Assembly: GCF_008365405.1 (NCBI RefSeq) | Contig: NZ_QOKV01000021.1 | Span: 57,097 to 121,096, forward strand | Reading direction: 5' to 3' | Length of the DNA stretch: 64,000 nucleotides | Source: Azospirillum brasilense | GTDB lineage: Bacteria; Pseudomonadota; Alphaproteobacteria; Azospirillales; Azospirillaceae | In this document: positions 51,521-60,367 of the stretch, piece after piece | Layout: each line of letters opens with the position of its first letter | How positions within the stretch are numbered: the first letter of the stretch is position 1 | The notes under the pieces: generated by a model | Seen by the model: the letters and a program-made list of their open reading frames with translations, nothing else | Databases searched by the model: none | What the model was told of the DNA's origin: nothing | Made by a program: the position numbers and the translations under genes

Positions 51521-54277
51521 ATGCCGAACGACCGAACCGCCGCCGTCACCCGGCCTTCGCCCGAAGCGCTCCTGCGCGAAGCGGCGCGGGAGGGGCGCGG
51601 GCGGCTGAAGCTGTTTCTGGGGGCGGCCCCCGGCGTCGGCAAAACCTACGAGATGCTACTGACCGCCCAGGCCAAGCGGCGCGACGGGGTGGACGTGGTG
51701 GTCGGCGTGGTCGAGACCCATGGCCGGCGCGAGACCGAGGCGCTGCTCGCCGGGCTGGAGGTCATTCCCCGCCGCAAGATCGACTACAAGGAGCGCCGGC
51801 TCGACGAGATGGACCTCGACGCCATCCTCACCCGCCGCCCGGCCATCGTGCTGGTGGACGAGCTGGCCCACAGCAACGCCCCCGGCAGCCGCCATGCCAA
51901 GCGCTACCTCGACGTGGAGGAGATCCTCGCCGCCGGGATCGACGTCTACACGACGATGAACATCCAGCATGTGGAGAGCCTGAACGACGTCGTCGCCCGG
52001 ATCACCCGCGTCCGCGTGCGCGAGACGGTGCCGGATTCCATCATCGACCGGGCCGACGACATCGAGGTCATCGACATCACGCCGGACGACCTGATCCAGC
52101 GGCTGAAGGACGGCAAGGTCTATGTCCCGCGCACCGCCGAGCGGGCGATCCGCCATTACTTCTCCCCCGGCAACCTGACGGCGCTGCGCGAGCTGGCGCT
52201 GCGCCGCACCGCCCAGCGGGTGGACGAGCAATTGCTGACCCATATGCAGGCCCACGCCATCGCCGGCCCCTGGGCGGCGGGGGAGCGGCTGCTGGTCTGC
52301 GTGAACGAGGACCCGGCCTGCGCCGCCGTCGTCCGCTACGCCCGCCGTCAGGCGGAGCGGCTGCGCGCCCATTGGACCGCGCTGCACGTCGAGACGCCGC
52401 GCAGCCTGCGCCTGAGCGAGGCCGAACGCGACCGCATCGCCGACGCGCTGCGGCTGGTCGAGAAGCTGGGCGGCGAGGCGGTGACCATCCCCGGCGGCGA
52501 CGTCGCCGGCACCGTGGTCGAGTATGCGCGGACCAACAACGTCGCGCACATCGTCATCGCCAAGTCCCACCGCGGCCGGTGGGCGGAACTGCTGCGCAGC
52601 TCCATCGCCTTCCGGCTGATCCGGCAGGCCGGCGGCATCAGCGTGCACGTCATCGCGGACGACGCCGAGGAGCCGATCCCGCCCAAGACGGTGCGCACCG
52701 CGGTGCCCCGGCGCCCGGCGCTGTCCTGGTGGCCCTACGCCGCGGCCACCGGCTATGTCGCCCTGGCGCTGGGCGTCGGGCACCTGCTGCATCTGATCTT
52801 GGACGTCGGCAACGTCGCGCTGGTGTTCCTGACGGCGGTGCTGGCCAGCGCGGTGACCGGCGGGCTGGGGCCGTCGCTCTACGCCTGCGTCGTCAGCGTC
52901 CTGGCCTTCAACTATTTCTTCCTGAACCCGCTCTACACCTTCTCCATCGCCGATCCGGAGAACATCGTCGCGCTGTTCTTCTTCGCGGTGGTGGCGGTGA
53001 TCGCCAGCAACCTGACCGCCCGCGTGCGCGCCCAGGCGGTCACCGCCCGGCTGCGCGCCAAGACGACCGAGGACCTCTACGGCTTCAGCCGCAAGCTGGC
53101 CGGGGTGGTCACCATGGACGACCTGCTGTGGGCGACCGCCCACCAGATCGCGGCGATGCTGAAGGTGCATGTGGTCCTGCTGCTGCCCGACGGCGACACG
53201 GTGTCCGTCCGCGCCGGCTACCCGCCGGAGGACGAGCTGCGCGAGGCCGACCTCGCCGCCGCCGTCTGGGCGTGGGAAAACAACCGGCCGGCCGGGCGCG
53301 GCTCGGACACGCTGCCCGGCGCCAAATGGCTGTTCCTTCCCCTGCGCACCGGGCGCGGCCCGGTCGGGGTGGTCGGCATCGACACCGACACCGCCCGCAC
53401 CGGCAAGCCCGGCGCCCTGCTGACCCCCGACCAGCGCCGGCTGCTCGACGCGCTGACCGATCAGGCCGCACTCGCCATCGAGCGCGTCACCCTGGCGGAG
53501 GACGTGGACCGCGCCCGTCTGGCCGCCGAGACGGAGCGGCTGCGCTCGGCCCTGCTGACCTCGATCTCCCACGACCTGCGGACCCCGCTGGCCTCCATCC
53601 TGGGGTCGGCGACCAGCCTGACCGCCTACGGCGCCGGGATGGACGAGGCGTCGCGCCGCGACCTCGCCGCCACCATCCAGGAGGAGGCGGAGCGGCTGAA
53701 CCGCTTCATCGCCAACCTGCTGGACATGACGCGCCTGGAATCGGGGGCGATCCGCCCGCGCACCGGCCCGGTCGATCTGGCCGAGACGGTGGGCAGCGCG
53801 CTGGGGCGGGCGGGCCGTATCCTGGCCGGGCACCGGGTGGACGTCGATCTGGCCGCCGACCTGCCGATGCTGGAGGCGGACGACGTGCTGTTCGAACAGG
53901 TTCTCTTCAATCTGCTGGACAACGCGGCCAAATACGCGCCAACAGGCTCGCTGATCCAGGTCGGGGCGTCGCGGGAGGATGGTCGGGTGCGCATCGAGGT
54001 GCGGGACGAGGGCGACGGCATCCCGGCGGCGGATGTCGAGCGCATCTTCGACAAATTCTACCGCGTCCAGGCCCAGGACCGGCAGCGCGCCGGGACCGGG
54101 CTGGGGCTGGCGATCTGCCGTGGCTTCGTCGAGGCGATGGGCGGCACCATCGCCGCCGGCAACCGCAAGGACCGCTCCGGCGCCGTCTTCACCCTGATCA
54201 TGCCGGCCGCCGCCGCTCTGCCCGGCCTTGAGGAGCCCGGCCGTGAGGAGCCAGGCATTGAGGAGATGACGCCATGA
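51521..54277 (+). CDS. kdpD: Osmosensitive K+ channel sensor histidine kinase KdpD
   Basis: The protein is 918 residues from the ATG at 51521; ATG 51485 and TTG 51467 lie in a repeat-like G-rich leader. The N-terminal KdpD domain carries Walker A 'FLGAAPGVGKT' and 'LVDELAHSNAPGSRH'. It is followed by a universal-stress-like region, four transmembrane helices (about 405-500), a GAF domain, HisKA with His684 ('SISHDLRTPL') and an HATPase ('LLDNAAKYAP', 'GTGLGLAIC'). It senses K+ limitation and phosphorylates KdpE. The 3' end overlaps kdpE by ATGA. Confidence 0.93.
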   Translation: MPNDRTAAVTRPSPEALLREAAREGRGRLKLFLGAAPGVGKTYEMLLTAQAKRRDGVDVVVGVVETHGRRETEALLAGLEVIPRRKIDYKERRLDEMDLDAILTRRPAIVLVDELAHSNAPGSRHAKRYLDVEEILAAGIDVYTTMNIQHVESLNDVVARITRVRVRETVPDSIIDRADDIEVIDITPDDLIQRLKDGKVYVPRTAERAIRHYFSPGNLTALRELALRRTAQRVDEQLLTHMQAHAIAGPWAAGERLLVCVNEDPACAAVVRYARRQAERLRAHWTALHVETPRSLRLSEAERDRIADALRLVEKLGGEAVTIPGGDVAGTVVEYARTNNVAHIVIAKSHRGRWAELLRSSIAFRLIRQAGGISVHVIADDAEEPIPPKTVRTAVPRRPALSWWPYAAATGYVALALGVGHLLHLILDVGNVALVFLTAVLASAVTGGLGPSLYACVVSVLAFNYFFLNPLYTFSIADPENIVALFFFAVVAVIASNLTARVRAQAVTARLRAKTTEDLYGFSRKLAGVVTMDDLLWATAHQIAAMLKVHVVLLLPDGDTVSVRAGYPPEDELREADLAAAVWAWENNRPAGRGSDTLPGAKWLFLPLRTGRGPVGVVGIDTDTARTGKPGALLTPDQRRLLDALTDQAALAIERVTLAEDVDRARLAAETERLRSALLTSISHDLRTPLASILGSATSLTAYGAGMDEASRRDLAATIQEEAERLNRFIANLLDMTRLESGAIRPRTGPVDLAETVGSALGRAGRILAGHRVDVDLAADLPMLEADDVLFEQVLFNLLDNAAKYAPTGSLIQVGASREDGRVRIEVRDEGDGIPAADVERIFDKFYRVQAQDRQRAGTGLGLAICRGFVEAMGGTIAAGNRKDRSGAVFTLIMPAAAALPGLEEPGREEPGIEEMTP

Positions 54278-54972
54278 GGTCGGACAGCCTGCCGCTGCGC
54301 GTCCTGGTGGTGGACGACGAGCCGCCGATCCGCCGCTTCCTGCGCACCACCCTGTCCGCCCAGGGCTACGACATCGCCGAGGCGGCGGATGGCGCGGGCG
54401 CTCTGGAGGCGGTGCGGCGGCGCCCGCCGGACCTGCTGGTGCTCGACCTCGGCCTGCCGGGCATCGGCGGGCTGGAGGTGATCCGCCGCCTGCGCGCCGA
54501 CGGGGTGGCCGCCCCGATCATCGTGCTGTCCAGCCGCGCCGACGAGGCGGGCAAGGTGGAGGCGCTGGACCTCGGCGCCGACGACTATGTGACCAAACCC
54601 TTCGGCATGGACGAGCTTCTCGCCCGCATCCGCGCCGCCCTGCGCCACCGCCTGCAGCAGCAGGGGGAGCGCCCGCTGTTCCGCAGCGGCGACCTTTCCG
54701 TCGATCTGGTCCGGCGGATCGTGACGGTCCGCGGCGCCGAGGTGAAGCTGTCGCCCCGCGAATACGACCTGCTGCGCCTGCTGGTCGCCCATGCCGGCAA
54801 GGTGCTGACCCACCGCTTCATCCTGAAGGAGGTCTGGGGCGCCGACACGGACGTGCAGTATCTGCGAATCTACATCCGTCAGCTCCGCCAGAAGATCGAA
54901 GCGGAGCCGGAGCGCCCCCTGCACATCCTGACGGAAACCGGCGTCGGCTACCGGCTGCGCTCGCCCGACTGA
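54274..54972 (+). CDS. kdpE: KdpE response regulator (OmpR/PhoB family)
   Basis: This 232-residue regulator has receiver acidic pair 'VVDDEPP', phospho-acceptor Asp58 ('LLVLDLGLPG') and Lys in 'YVTKPFG'. The C-terminal winged helix includes 'LSPREYDLLRLLVAHAGKVLTHRFILKEVWG' and 'YLRIYIRQLRQKIE...GVGYRL'. It probably binds the TATACG repeats upstream of the operon. Start and KdpD stop share ATGA. Confidence 0.94.
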   Translation: MRSDSLPLRVLVVDDEPPIRRFLRTTLSAQGYDIAEAADGAGALEAVRRRPPDLLVLDLGLPGIGGLEVIRRLRADGVAAPIIVLSSRADEAGKVEALDLGADDYVTKPFGMDELLARIRAALRHRLQQQGERPLFRSGDLSVDLVRRIVTVRGAEVKLSPREYDLLRLLVAHAGKVLTHRFILKEVWGADTDVQYLRIYIRQLRQKIEAEPERPLHILTETGVGYRLRSPD

Positions 54973-55142
54973 TCCCGCCCCCACATCCGTTGCAACCCAC
55001 CGCTGCACGCTAAACCTGCTGCGCCATGCTTCGATTCGTGCGACAGAAGCCCCAGGGCCGCTGTTTCAAGCGCAAGCCCCAACAAAAAAGATGACCGCAC
55101 ACCGCCATTGAGCCCAACCGCAGCCTTCGAAGAGATTTTCAT

Positions 55143-55796
55143 ATGGAAAGCGTCGATCTCTGGTCGCAGCTCACCGCCCTCGGGCAGGTGGTCGCCATCG
55201 ACCTCGTTCTGGCCGGCGACAACGCCATCGTCGTCGGCATGGCCGCCGCCGCCGTTCCCAAGGAGCAGCGCCGCAAGGTGATCGTCTGGGGCATCGGCGC
55301 CGCCATCATGCTGCGCATCTTCTTCGCGCTGATCACCACCCAGCTCCTCGCCATCATCGGGCTGACCCTGGCCGGCGGCATCCTGCTGCTGTGGGTGTGC
55401 TGGAAGATGTTCCGCGAGCTGCGCTCCCATGGGGAGGACGAGGTGACGCCCGACGAGGCGCTGGCCGCGAACGGCTCCGGCGACGCCGCGGTCGGCGCGG
55501 CGGTGGCGACGACCACCTTCGGCGCGGCGGTCTGGCAGATCGTGGTGGCGGACGTGTCGATGTCGCTCGACAACGTGCTGGCGGTGGCCGGTGCGGCCAA
55601 GGACCATCCGACGGTCCTGGTCATCGGCCTGCTGCTCTCCGTCGTCCTGATGGGGGCGGCGGCCAACATGATCGCGCATGTCCTGCACAAGCATCGCTGG
55701 ATCGGCTGGATCGGCCTCGCCATCATCACCTACGTGGCGCTCGACATGATCTGGCGCGGCGGCAACGAGGTTCTGGCCCAGGCCCACCTGATCTGA
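55143..55796 (+). CDS. TerC/YjbE-family integral membrane protein
   Basis: The protein is 217 residues with seven hydrophobic segments. 'LVLAGDNAIVVGMAAAAVP' and 'ADVSMSLDNVLAVAGAA' are the two paired Asp-Asn motifs of the TerC fold. TerC/YjbE proteins are linked to tellurite resistance and to manganese or metal efflux and co-factor loading. The upstream 170 bases show no convincing yybP-ykoY Mn2+ riboswitch. It ends at a strong bidirectional terminator. Confidence 0.88.
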   Translation: MESVDLWSQLTALGQVVAIDLVLAGDNAIVVGMAAAAVPKEQRRKVIVWGIGAAIMLRIFFALITTQLLAIIGLTLAGGILLLWVCWKMFRELRSHGEDEVTPDEALAANGSGDAAVGAAVATTTFGAAVWQIVVADVSMSLDNVLAVAGAAKDHPTVLVIGLLLSVVLMGAAANMIAHVLHKHRWIGWIGLAIITYVALDMIWRGGNEVLAQAHLI

Positions 55797-55824
55797 TGTC
55801 CCATCTGCTCTGACAATCGAAAAA

Positions 55825-55850
55825 CCCCCGCCTTCGGGCGGGGGTTTTTT
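55825..55850. terminator. Bidirectional intrinsic terminator
   Basis: CCCCCGCC-TTCG-GGCGGGGG is flanked by AAAA on the left and TTTTTT on the right, so it works on both strands. It separates the convergent TerC and adenylate cyclase genes. Confidence 0.9.
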
Positions 55851-55852
55851 CT

Positions 55853-57553
55853 TCAGGCGCCCGTGCCCTCCAGCACCGCCCGCAAATCCTCCTGGCGCTG
55901 GACCGTCCGCACCCCCAGCGTGCCGTCGCGGCCCCGGATCGCCACCTCCTGGCGCTCCAGATGCTCCAGACGCCGGAGCCCCGCCAGTTCGGCGGCCGCG
56001 TCGGAGAAGACCACGGTGGCGCCCAGCGTCTTGGTCATCTCCTCCAGCCGCGCCGCGACGTTGCCGGTGTCGCCGATGAACTGCAGCGATCCGTCCTCCG
56101 AGCAGGCCACCGCCCCGACCACGGCGAGGCCGGAATGCACCCCGGCCCCGAAGGCCAGCGGCTGGTCCAGCTCCTCCGCGAGGTCGCGGCTCAGCACCTC
56201 GATGTCGCGCCACAGGTCGGCGGTGGCGCGCAACGCGCTCGCCGCCGCCACCGCGGGGTCCTGCTCGTTGGCGAACATGCCCATCACCCCGTCGCCGGCG
56301 ATGGCGATGACGTAGCCGCCGTGCCGCCGGATCGCGTCGGTGACGACCTGGACGTAGCGGGTGACGATGAACAGCGCGTCGAAGGGCAGCCGCTCCGCCG
56401 CCAGCGAGGTCGATCCCCGCAAATCCACGAACAGCGCGGTGATCGCCAGTTCCCGCCCGCTGTCCATGGGGGCGGTGACGGCAAAGGTTCGCCCATTGTC
56501 CCGCGCCGACAGCAGCGGCGTCACCGACAGCGGTGCCACCGGGCGAAGCTGGCAGGCGAGGCGGACGGCACGCGGCGCCTTCATCCGCTCCAGCACCGCC
56601 CGTTCCGTGGCGTTGGGCGGCGGCAGGGCGTCCGCCCCCTCGGTCACCCGGATGCGGCAGGTGGAGCAACGCCCCCTCCCGCCGCACAGCGCGGTGTGCG
56701 GGACGCCGTTGGCCCGGCTGGCCTCCAGCACGGAGGTGCCGCGCGGGACGGTCACCGTGCGCCCGCCGGGATAGGCGATGCGGACCGGGCTGGTCGCCCG
56801 TGCCCGCCAGTTGCGAACCTGCCGCAGCCCCAGCGTGCCGACCAGCAGCAGGACGTAGGTGTTGAACACGCCGCCGCTGATCGCCGCCAGCGCGGCGCGG
56901 TTCTCCGCTTCCGGCGTGCCGGGGGCGGGCGGGCGGAACGGCTCCAGATAGGCGGGGTCGGCGGCGGCACGGCGCTCGGCGTCCCAGCCGGCGTTGACGA
57001 TCCCGGCCAGCGCCAGCAGGGGCAGCAGCATGGCAAAGGCGCCGAGCAGCGCGGCCCGGCTCCGGTACCAGGGCTTCGTCATCAGCCAGCCGCGCACCCC
57101 GATGCAGCCGTGAATCCACACGATGACCAGCAGCAGGAGCTGGCGCCACAGCAGGGTTTCCGGCGCGGTGATCCAGTAGAGGACGATCGCCCGCGGGTAG
57201 GTCAGTGGGTCGTTGTAGAGGTCGTCCGACAGCATCCCCGTCATGCCGTGGGAGATCAGCAGGAGCGGGATGCACAGGCCGAGCCCCAGCTGCCACGCCT
57301 CCCCGGCGGGCATGCGCAGGTGGCGGCGGCGGTACAGCGCCCACAGACCCAGCCCGGCGTGGGTCACGAAGGAACCGGCGAGCAGCGCCTGCCCCGGCGG
57401 CGTGTCCCAGACCCACAGCAGGGTGCGCCGCGCCACCTCCATCCCCGGCAGCAGCAGCAGACCGGCGGCGTGGGCGAGGAAGTGGGTGATGACGAAGGTG
57501 AACAGCGTCAGGCCGGTGAACAGGCGCAACGGGCGTTCGATCCGGCGTTTCAT
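55853..57553 (-). CDS. Membrane class III adenylate cyclase with 2Fe-2S ferredoxin domain
   Basis: This 566-residue protein has an N-terminal six-helix anchor (about 10-240) with His24, His28, His65, His102 and His148 in or near helices, as in diheme-b anchors. A plant-type ferredoxin domain (256-345) follows with Cys290, Cys296, Cys299 and Cys334. The catalytic domain (365-540) has metal Asp377 ('FVDLRGS') and Asp421 ('IAGDGVMGMF') and the 'FIGDTGNVAARLEEM' motif. It should make cAMP under redox control. Sinorhizobium CyaC is a comparable quinone/heme-responsive cyclase. It is divergent from a Crp/Fnr gene. Confidence 0.85.
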   Translation of the reverse strand: MKRRIERPLRLFTGLTLFTFVITHFLAHAAGLLLLPGMEVARRTLLWVWDTPPGQALLAGSFVTHAGLGLWALYRRRHLRMPAGEAWQLGLGLCIPLLLISHGMTGMLSDDLYNDPLTYPRAIVLYWITAPETLLWRQLLLLVIVWIHGCIGVRGWLMTKPWYRSRAALLGAFAMLLPLLALAGIVNAGWDAERRAAADPAYLEPFRPPAPGTPEAENRAALAAISGGVFNTYVLLLVGTLGLRQVRNWRARATSPVRIAYPGGRTVTVPRGTSVLEASRANGVPHTALCGGRGRCSTCRIRVTEGADALPPPNATERAVLERMKAPRAVRLACQLRPVAPLSVTPLLSARDNGRTFAVTAPMDSGRELAITALFVDLRGSTSLAAERLPFDALFIVTRYVQVVTDAIRRHGGYVIAIAGDGVMGMFANEQDPAVAAASALRATADLWRDIEVLSRDLAEELDQPLAFGAGVHSGLAVVGAVACSEDGSLQFIGDTGNVAARLEEMTKTLGATVVFSDAAAELAGLRRLEHLERQEVAIRGRDGTLGVRTVQRQEDLRAVLEGTGA

Positions 57554-57701
57554 GAACGATTCCGGATCATGAACGGGGCCGGGCGGCGGATGGGACGGGC
57601 GTCCATGTCGGTCGGCGGGCTCGGCTTGTTCGTGGCGTCCACCGGCATCCTATGAGATCATCCCACGCCATGCCACAGCCGGACACCCATTCCCGTTCAT
57701 G
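57551..57701. promoter_or_regulatory. Inverted repeats in the cyclase/Crp divergent region
   Basis: CATGAACGGG at 57568-57577 and its inverted copy CCCGTTCATG at 57692-57701 bracket the region. A third half-copy CATGAACG is at 57551-57558. Two of the copies include the start codons, so binding there could block translation initiation sites or transcription. No TGTGA-N6-TCACA CRP site is present. Confidence 0.4.
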
Positions 57702-58397
57702 AGGCGCCGGAGCGAAACGCTGGCCGGGGCGGCGCTGTTCCGCTCCCTGTCCCCCGACGAGCTGCGGGCGCTGGAGGACCGCTGCCTCTGGCGCCGGGTG
57801 GAGGCCGGGCAATGGATCATCGATTTCGAGGATGAGGGCACCGACGTCTTCGTCGTCGCCGCCGGTCTGGTCCGGGTGACGATCCGCGCGATCTCCGGGC
57901 GGACGGTGATCCTGCGCGACATTCCCGCCGGGGAATTCTTCGGGGAGTTGGCGGCCATCGACGGGAAGGCGCGCTCCGCCGGCATCGTCGCCGTGACCAA
58001 CGCCACGGTCGCCTGCATGCCCGCCCCGCTGTTCCGCGACTGCGTCCACCGCCACCCCGACGTCTGCGATCAGGTGATGGTCCTGCTGGCCGGAGAGATC
58101 CGCAAGCTCGCCACGCGGGTGAACGAGTTCAACACGCTGGACGTGCGCCACCGCATCTACGCCGAGCTGTTGCGGCTGGCCCGGCCGGACGGGCGGGGGG
58201 AGCACAGCGCGACCATCTCCCCGCCGCCGCCCCATGCCGACCTCGCCGCCCGTGTCAGCACCCGGCGCGAGGCGGTCTCGCGGGAGCTGAGCGCCCTGGA
58301 GCGCGACGGGCTGCTGGAGAAGCGGCGGGGGGCGCTGGTCCTGTTGGACACCCGCCGCCTGCGGGACCGGGTCCGGCAGGCGGCGGAGGAGGATTGA
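57699..58397 (+). CDS. Crp/Fnr-family transcriptional regulator
   Basis: This 232-residue regulator has an N-terminal cyclic-nucleotide-binding fold ('LFRSLSPDELRALEDRC', 'DIPAGEFFGELAAIDGKARSAGIVAVTNA'). It ends in a C-terminal wHTH ('ADLAARVSTRREAVSRELSALERDGLLEKRRG'). The 'GEFFGELAAIDGKARSAG' phosphate-cassette-like motif supports cNMP binding. No Fnr Cys cluster is present. The adjacent cyclase is a natural partner. No Shine-Dalgarno lies ahead of the ATG, so it may be leaderless or start differently. Confidence 0.85.
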   Translation: MRRRSETLAGAALFRSLSPDELRALEDRCLWRRVEAGQWIIDFEDEGTDVFVVAAGLVRVTIRAISGRTVILRDIPAGEFFGELAAIDGKARSAGIVAVTNATVACMPAPLFRDCVHRHPDVCDQVMVLLAGEIRKLATRVNEFNTLDVRHRIYAELLRLARPDGRGEHSATISPPPPHADLAARVSTRREAVSRELSALERDGLLEKRRGALVLLDTRRLRDRVRQAAEED

Positions 58398-58406
58398 CGG
58401 CGCGCC

Positions 58407-58985
58407 TTACGCCTTCACCGCCTCGGACTCGATGATGATCTGGATGTCGTCGCCGATGTTCGGCACGCCGTACTTCATGCCGAAGTCGGAGCGCTTGATC
58501 GTGCCGCGGGCGGAGAAGCCGACCGTCTCCTGCTTGCTGGCCGGGCTGACGCCGTCCTTGTTGAAGGTCACGTCGAGGACCACCGGCTTGGTGACGCCCA
58601 GCAGGGTCAGGTCGCCGTGCAGCTTGCCGGTCTTGTCGCCGGTCTTCTCGATCTTGGTGCTCTTGAAGGTCAGCTTTGGGAACTCCTTCACGTTGAAGAA
58701 GTCCGGCGACTTCAGGTGCTCGTCGCGCTTGGCGTGGTTGGTGTCGATGCTGGTGGTGTCGATGGTCACCGACAGGCTGCTCTTGTCCGCGGCGTCCTTG
58801 TCGAAGGACAGCTCGCCGGCCACCGTGTTGAAGCTGCCGACTGCCTTGGAGAAGCCCAGATGGTCGACGATGAAGACCACGGCGGTGTGGGCCGGGTCGA
58901 GCTTGTAGGCGACCGGGGCGGCCTGGGCGGTCAGCGGCAGGGTGACGAGGGCCGAGAGGGCGGCGGCAGAGAGAAGACGCTTCAT
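58407..58985 (-). CDS. YceI-family periplasmic protein
   Basis: The 192 residues start with a Sec signal peptide ending near Ala22 ('ALVTLPLTAQA'). The mature part is a YceI lipocalin-like barrel: 'YKLDPAHTAVVFIVDHLGFSKAVGSFN', 'SVTIDTTSIDTNHAKRDEHLKSPDFFNVKEFP' and 'IKRSDFGMKYGVPNIGDDIQIIIE'. YceI proteins bind polyisoprenoids in the periplasm and appear in base- or osmotic-stress responses. AAGGA lies nine bases upstream of the ATG. It probably shares a transcript with the upstream membrane protein. Confidence 0.92.
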   Translation of the reverse strand: MKRLLSAAALSALVTLPLTAQAAPVAYKLDPAHTAVVFIVDHLGFSKAVGSFNTVAGELSFDKDAADKSSLSVTIDTTSIDTNHAKRDEHLKSPDFFNVKEFPKLTFKSTKIEKTGDKTGKLHGDLTLLGVTKPVVLDVTFNKDGVSPASKQETVGFSARGTIKRSDFGMKYGVPNIGDDIQIIIESEAVKA

Positions 58986-59029
58986 GATTCGGAGTCCTTT
59001 GTCGGATGAAAGGGGATGAAGGGGGTGGG

Positions 59030-59884
59030 TCAGTAGCCGGACACGTCGGAACCGGCGGAGAGAAGGAAGGCGGCGCCCACGGCGGCGGCGGCCGGCACCA
59101 GGGCGAGGACGGTCAGCGCCACGGTGCCCATGGCCCGTCCCGCGGCGGTGCGCGGCAGGGGCAGCCGGTCGCGCAGCCGGTCGGCGAAGAAGGCCGGCAG
59201 GACGAGCAGCAGGGCTTCGGCGTGGGCGGAGGAGAAGAAGGTCAGGGTGGCGGCCAGCAGCACCAGGATGCCCAGCGCCGCCTGACCGGCGTTGCCCCAG
59301 GCGTGGCGCTCCACCGGCCAGTTCCACAGCAGCAGGCCGCCGGTGGCCGCGGCCAGCGCGAAGGCGAGCTGGGCGACGGAAGCCGAGGCGCCGACCAGCG
59401 CCACCCCGCCCACCGCCACCGCGGCGGCCAGCAGGGCGACGCCGGGGGTGGCCACCCCCTCGCCCTCGCCGGCGGTGCGGGTCAGGGCGATCCAGCCGCC
59501 GGCCAGCAGCAGGACCGCGGCGGTGATGGTGTCCAGGCTTCCCGGCAGCACCGGCAGGGCGATCCACAACAGGGACGCCGTCACCCAGGCGCCGAGCAGC
59601 CATGTGCCGCGGCGGCGGTCGATCCCGGCGAGGTCGGCGCCGACGCCGATGACCAGACCGGCCACCGCGCTCCAGAACAGGCGGCCCATGCTGGAGGGCG
59701 GCGGCAGGGCGGGCAGGCCGACGATCAGCGCGTAGGCCGCCAGGAAGGCGGCGGCAACACCCGCCGCCGCCAACCGGGGACCCCGCGTGCGCCCGCCGGC
59801 GAGACGGACCACACCGACGGCGGCGACGCCGACCACCAGGGGAAACAGGGCGGTCTGCACCACAAGATCATCGAGCAGAGCCAT
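59030..59884 (-). CDS. Polytopic membrane protein of unknown function
   Basis: The 284 residues form about nine Ala/Val/Leu-rich membrane helices ('ALFPLVVGVAAVGVVRLAGG', 'FLAAYALIVGLPALPP', 'VALLAAAVAVGGVALVG' and others) joined by short loops. No catalytic or transporter motif is recognised. The gene ends 44 bases before YceI on the same strand. Confidence 0.6.
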   Translation of the reverse strand: MALLDDLVVQTALFPLVVGVAAVGVVRLAGGRTRGPRLAAAGVAAAFLAAYALIVGLPALPPPSSMGRLFWSAVAGLVIGVGADLAGIDRRRGTWLLGAWVTASLLWIALPVLPGSLDTITAAVLLLAGGWIALTRTAGEGEGVATPGVALLAAAVAVGGVALVGASASVAQLAFALAAATGGLLLWNWPVERHAWGNAGQAALGILVLLAATLTFFSSAHAEALLLVLPAFFADRLRDRLPLPRTAAGRAMGTVALTVLALVPAAAAVGAAFLLSAGSDVSGY

Positions 59885-60367
59885 CGTCGGAACACTCCAA
59901 GCCGCAGGAAACGGGACGCGGGGCGGAGCCTGCCGGGATGGAACGGTCAGGCCAGCGCTTCGCGGCGCGGCTGGAGAGTGCCGTCACGGGCGCCCGGCGC
60001 CTGTGCGAAAACGCACATCGCGAACGCGACGCAAGCGGGTTTCAGAGCGTGAGCGACGCCTTTGGAGCGGAACCTTTGTTCAGTTCCTGCGTGCCTTCCA
60101 TGCTGTTTTGGAGAATGGACACCACGTTGCAAAGGTCGGGGCGACTCCCTGGGCAGCCAGTTGCGTATGTCGGTTCAGCTCCATAAGCCGACTGAACCGC
60201 AGTTCACCCCTTGTCAGCGCTTAAATCACAACGGCTCCATTCAGAGAAGGCTCCTTATGGGGCAGGACCCTAGTGGAGATACGGAGTGCGGCCACGGTCA
60301 TTGCGCGCTATTGGCATCCCATATATGTTTTCTCAACTGGGGCGCGATGTAAGTCAGGGGGAGAGGC
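59885..60367. other. Boundary region leading into the low-GC island
   Basis: No supported gene is seen. Base composition drops from about 60060 onward. A short minus-strand frame (about 60100-60210; 'RFSRLMELNRHTQLAAQGVAP') looks like a remnant of a larger protein but is too short to assign. A G-rich ribosome site precedes the first island gene at 60357-60363. Confidence 0.4.

Noticed and set aside
54973..55142. yybP-ykoY manganese riboswitch before the TerC gene
   Set aside because: TerC genes often have one, but the conserved loops and paired segments of that riboswitch were not found.
57554..57698. Classical CRP site between the cyclase and Crp genes
   Set aside because: No TGTGA-N6-TCACA-like sequence is present; only the CATGAACG inverted repeats were found.
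60062..60352. A 96-codon plus-strand frame upstream of the island
   Set aside because: No ribosome site, irregular composition, many Cys/His without pattern, and it spans the composition boundary.
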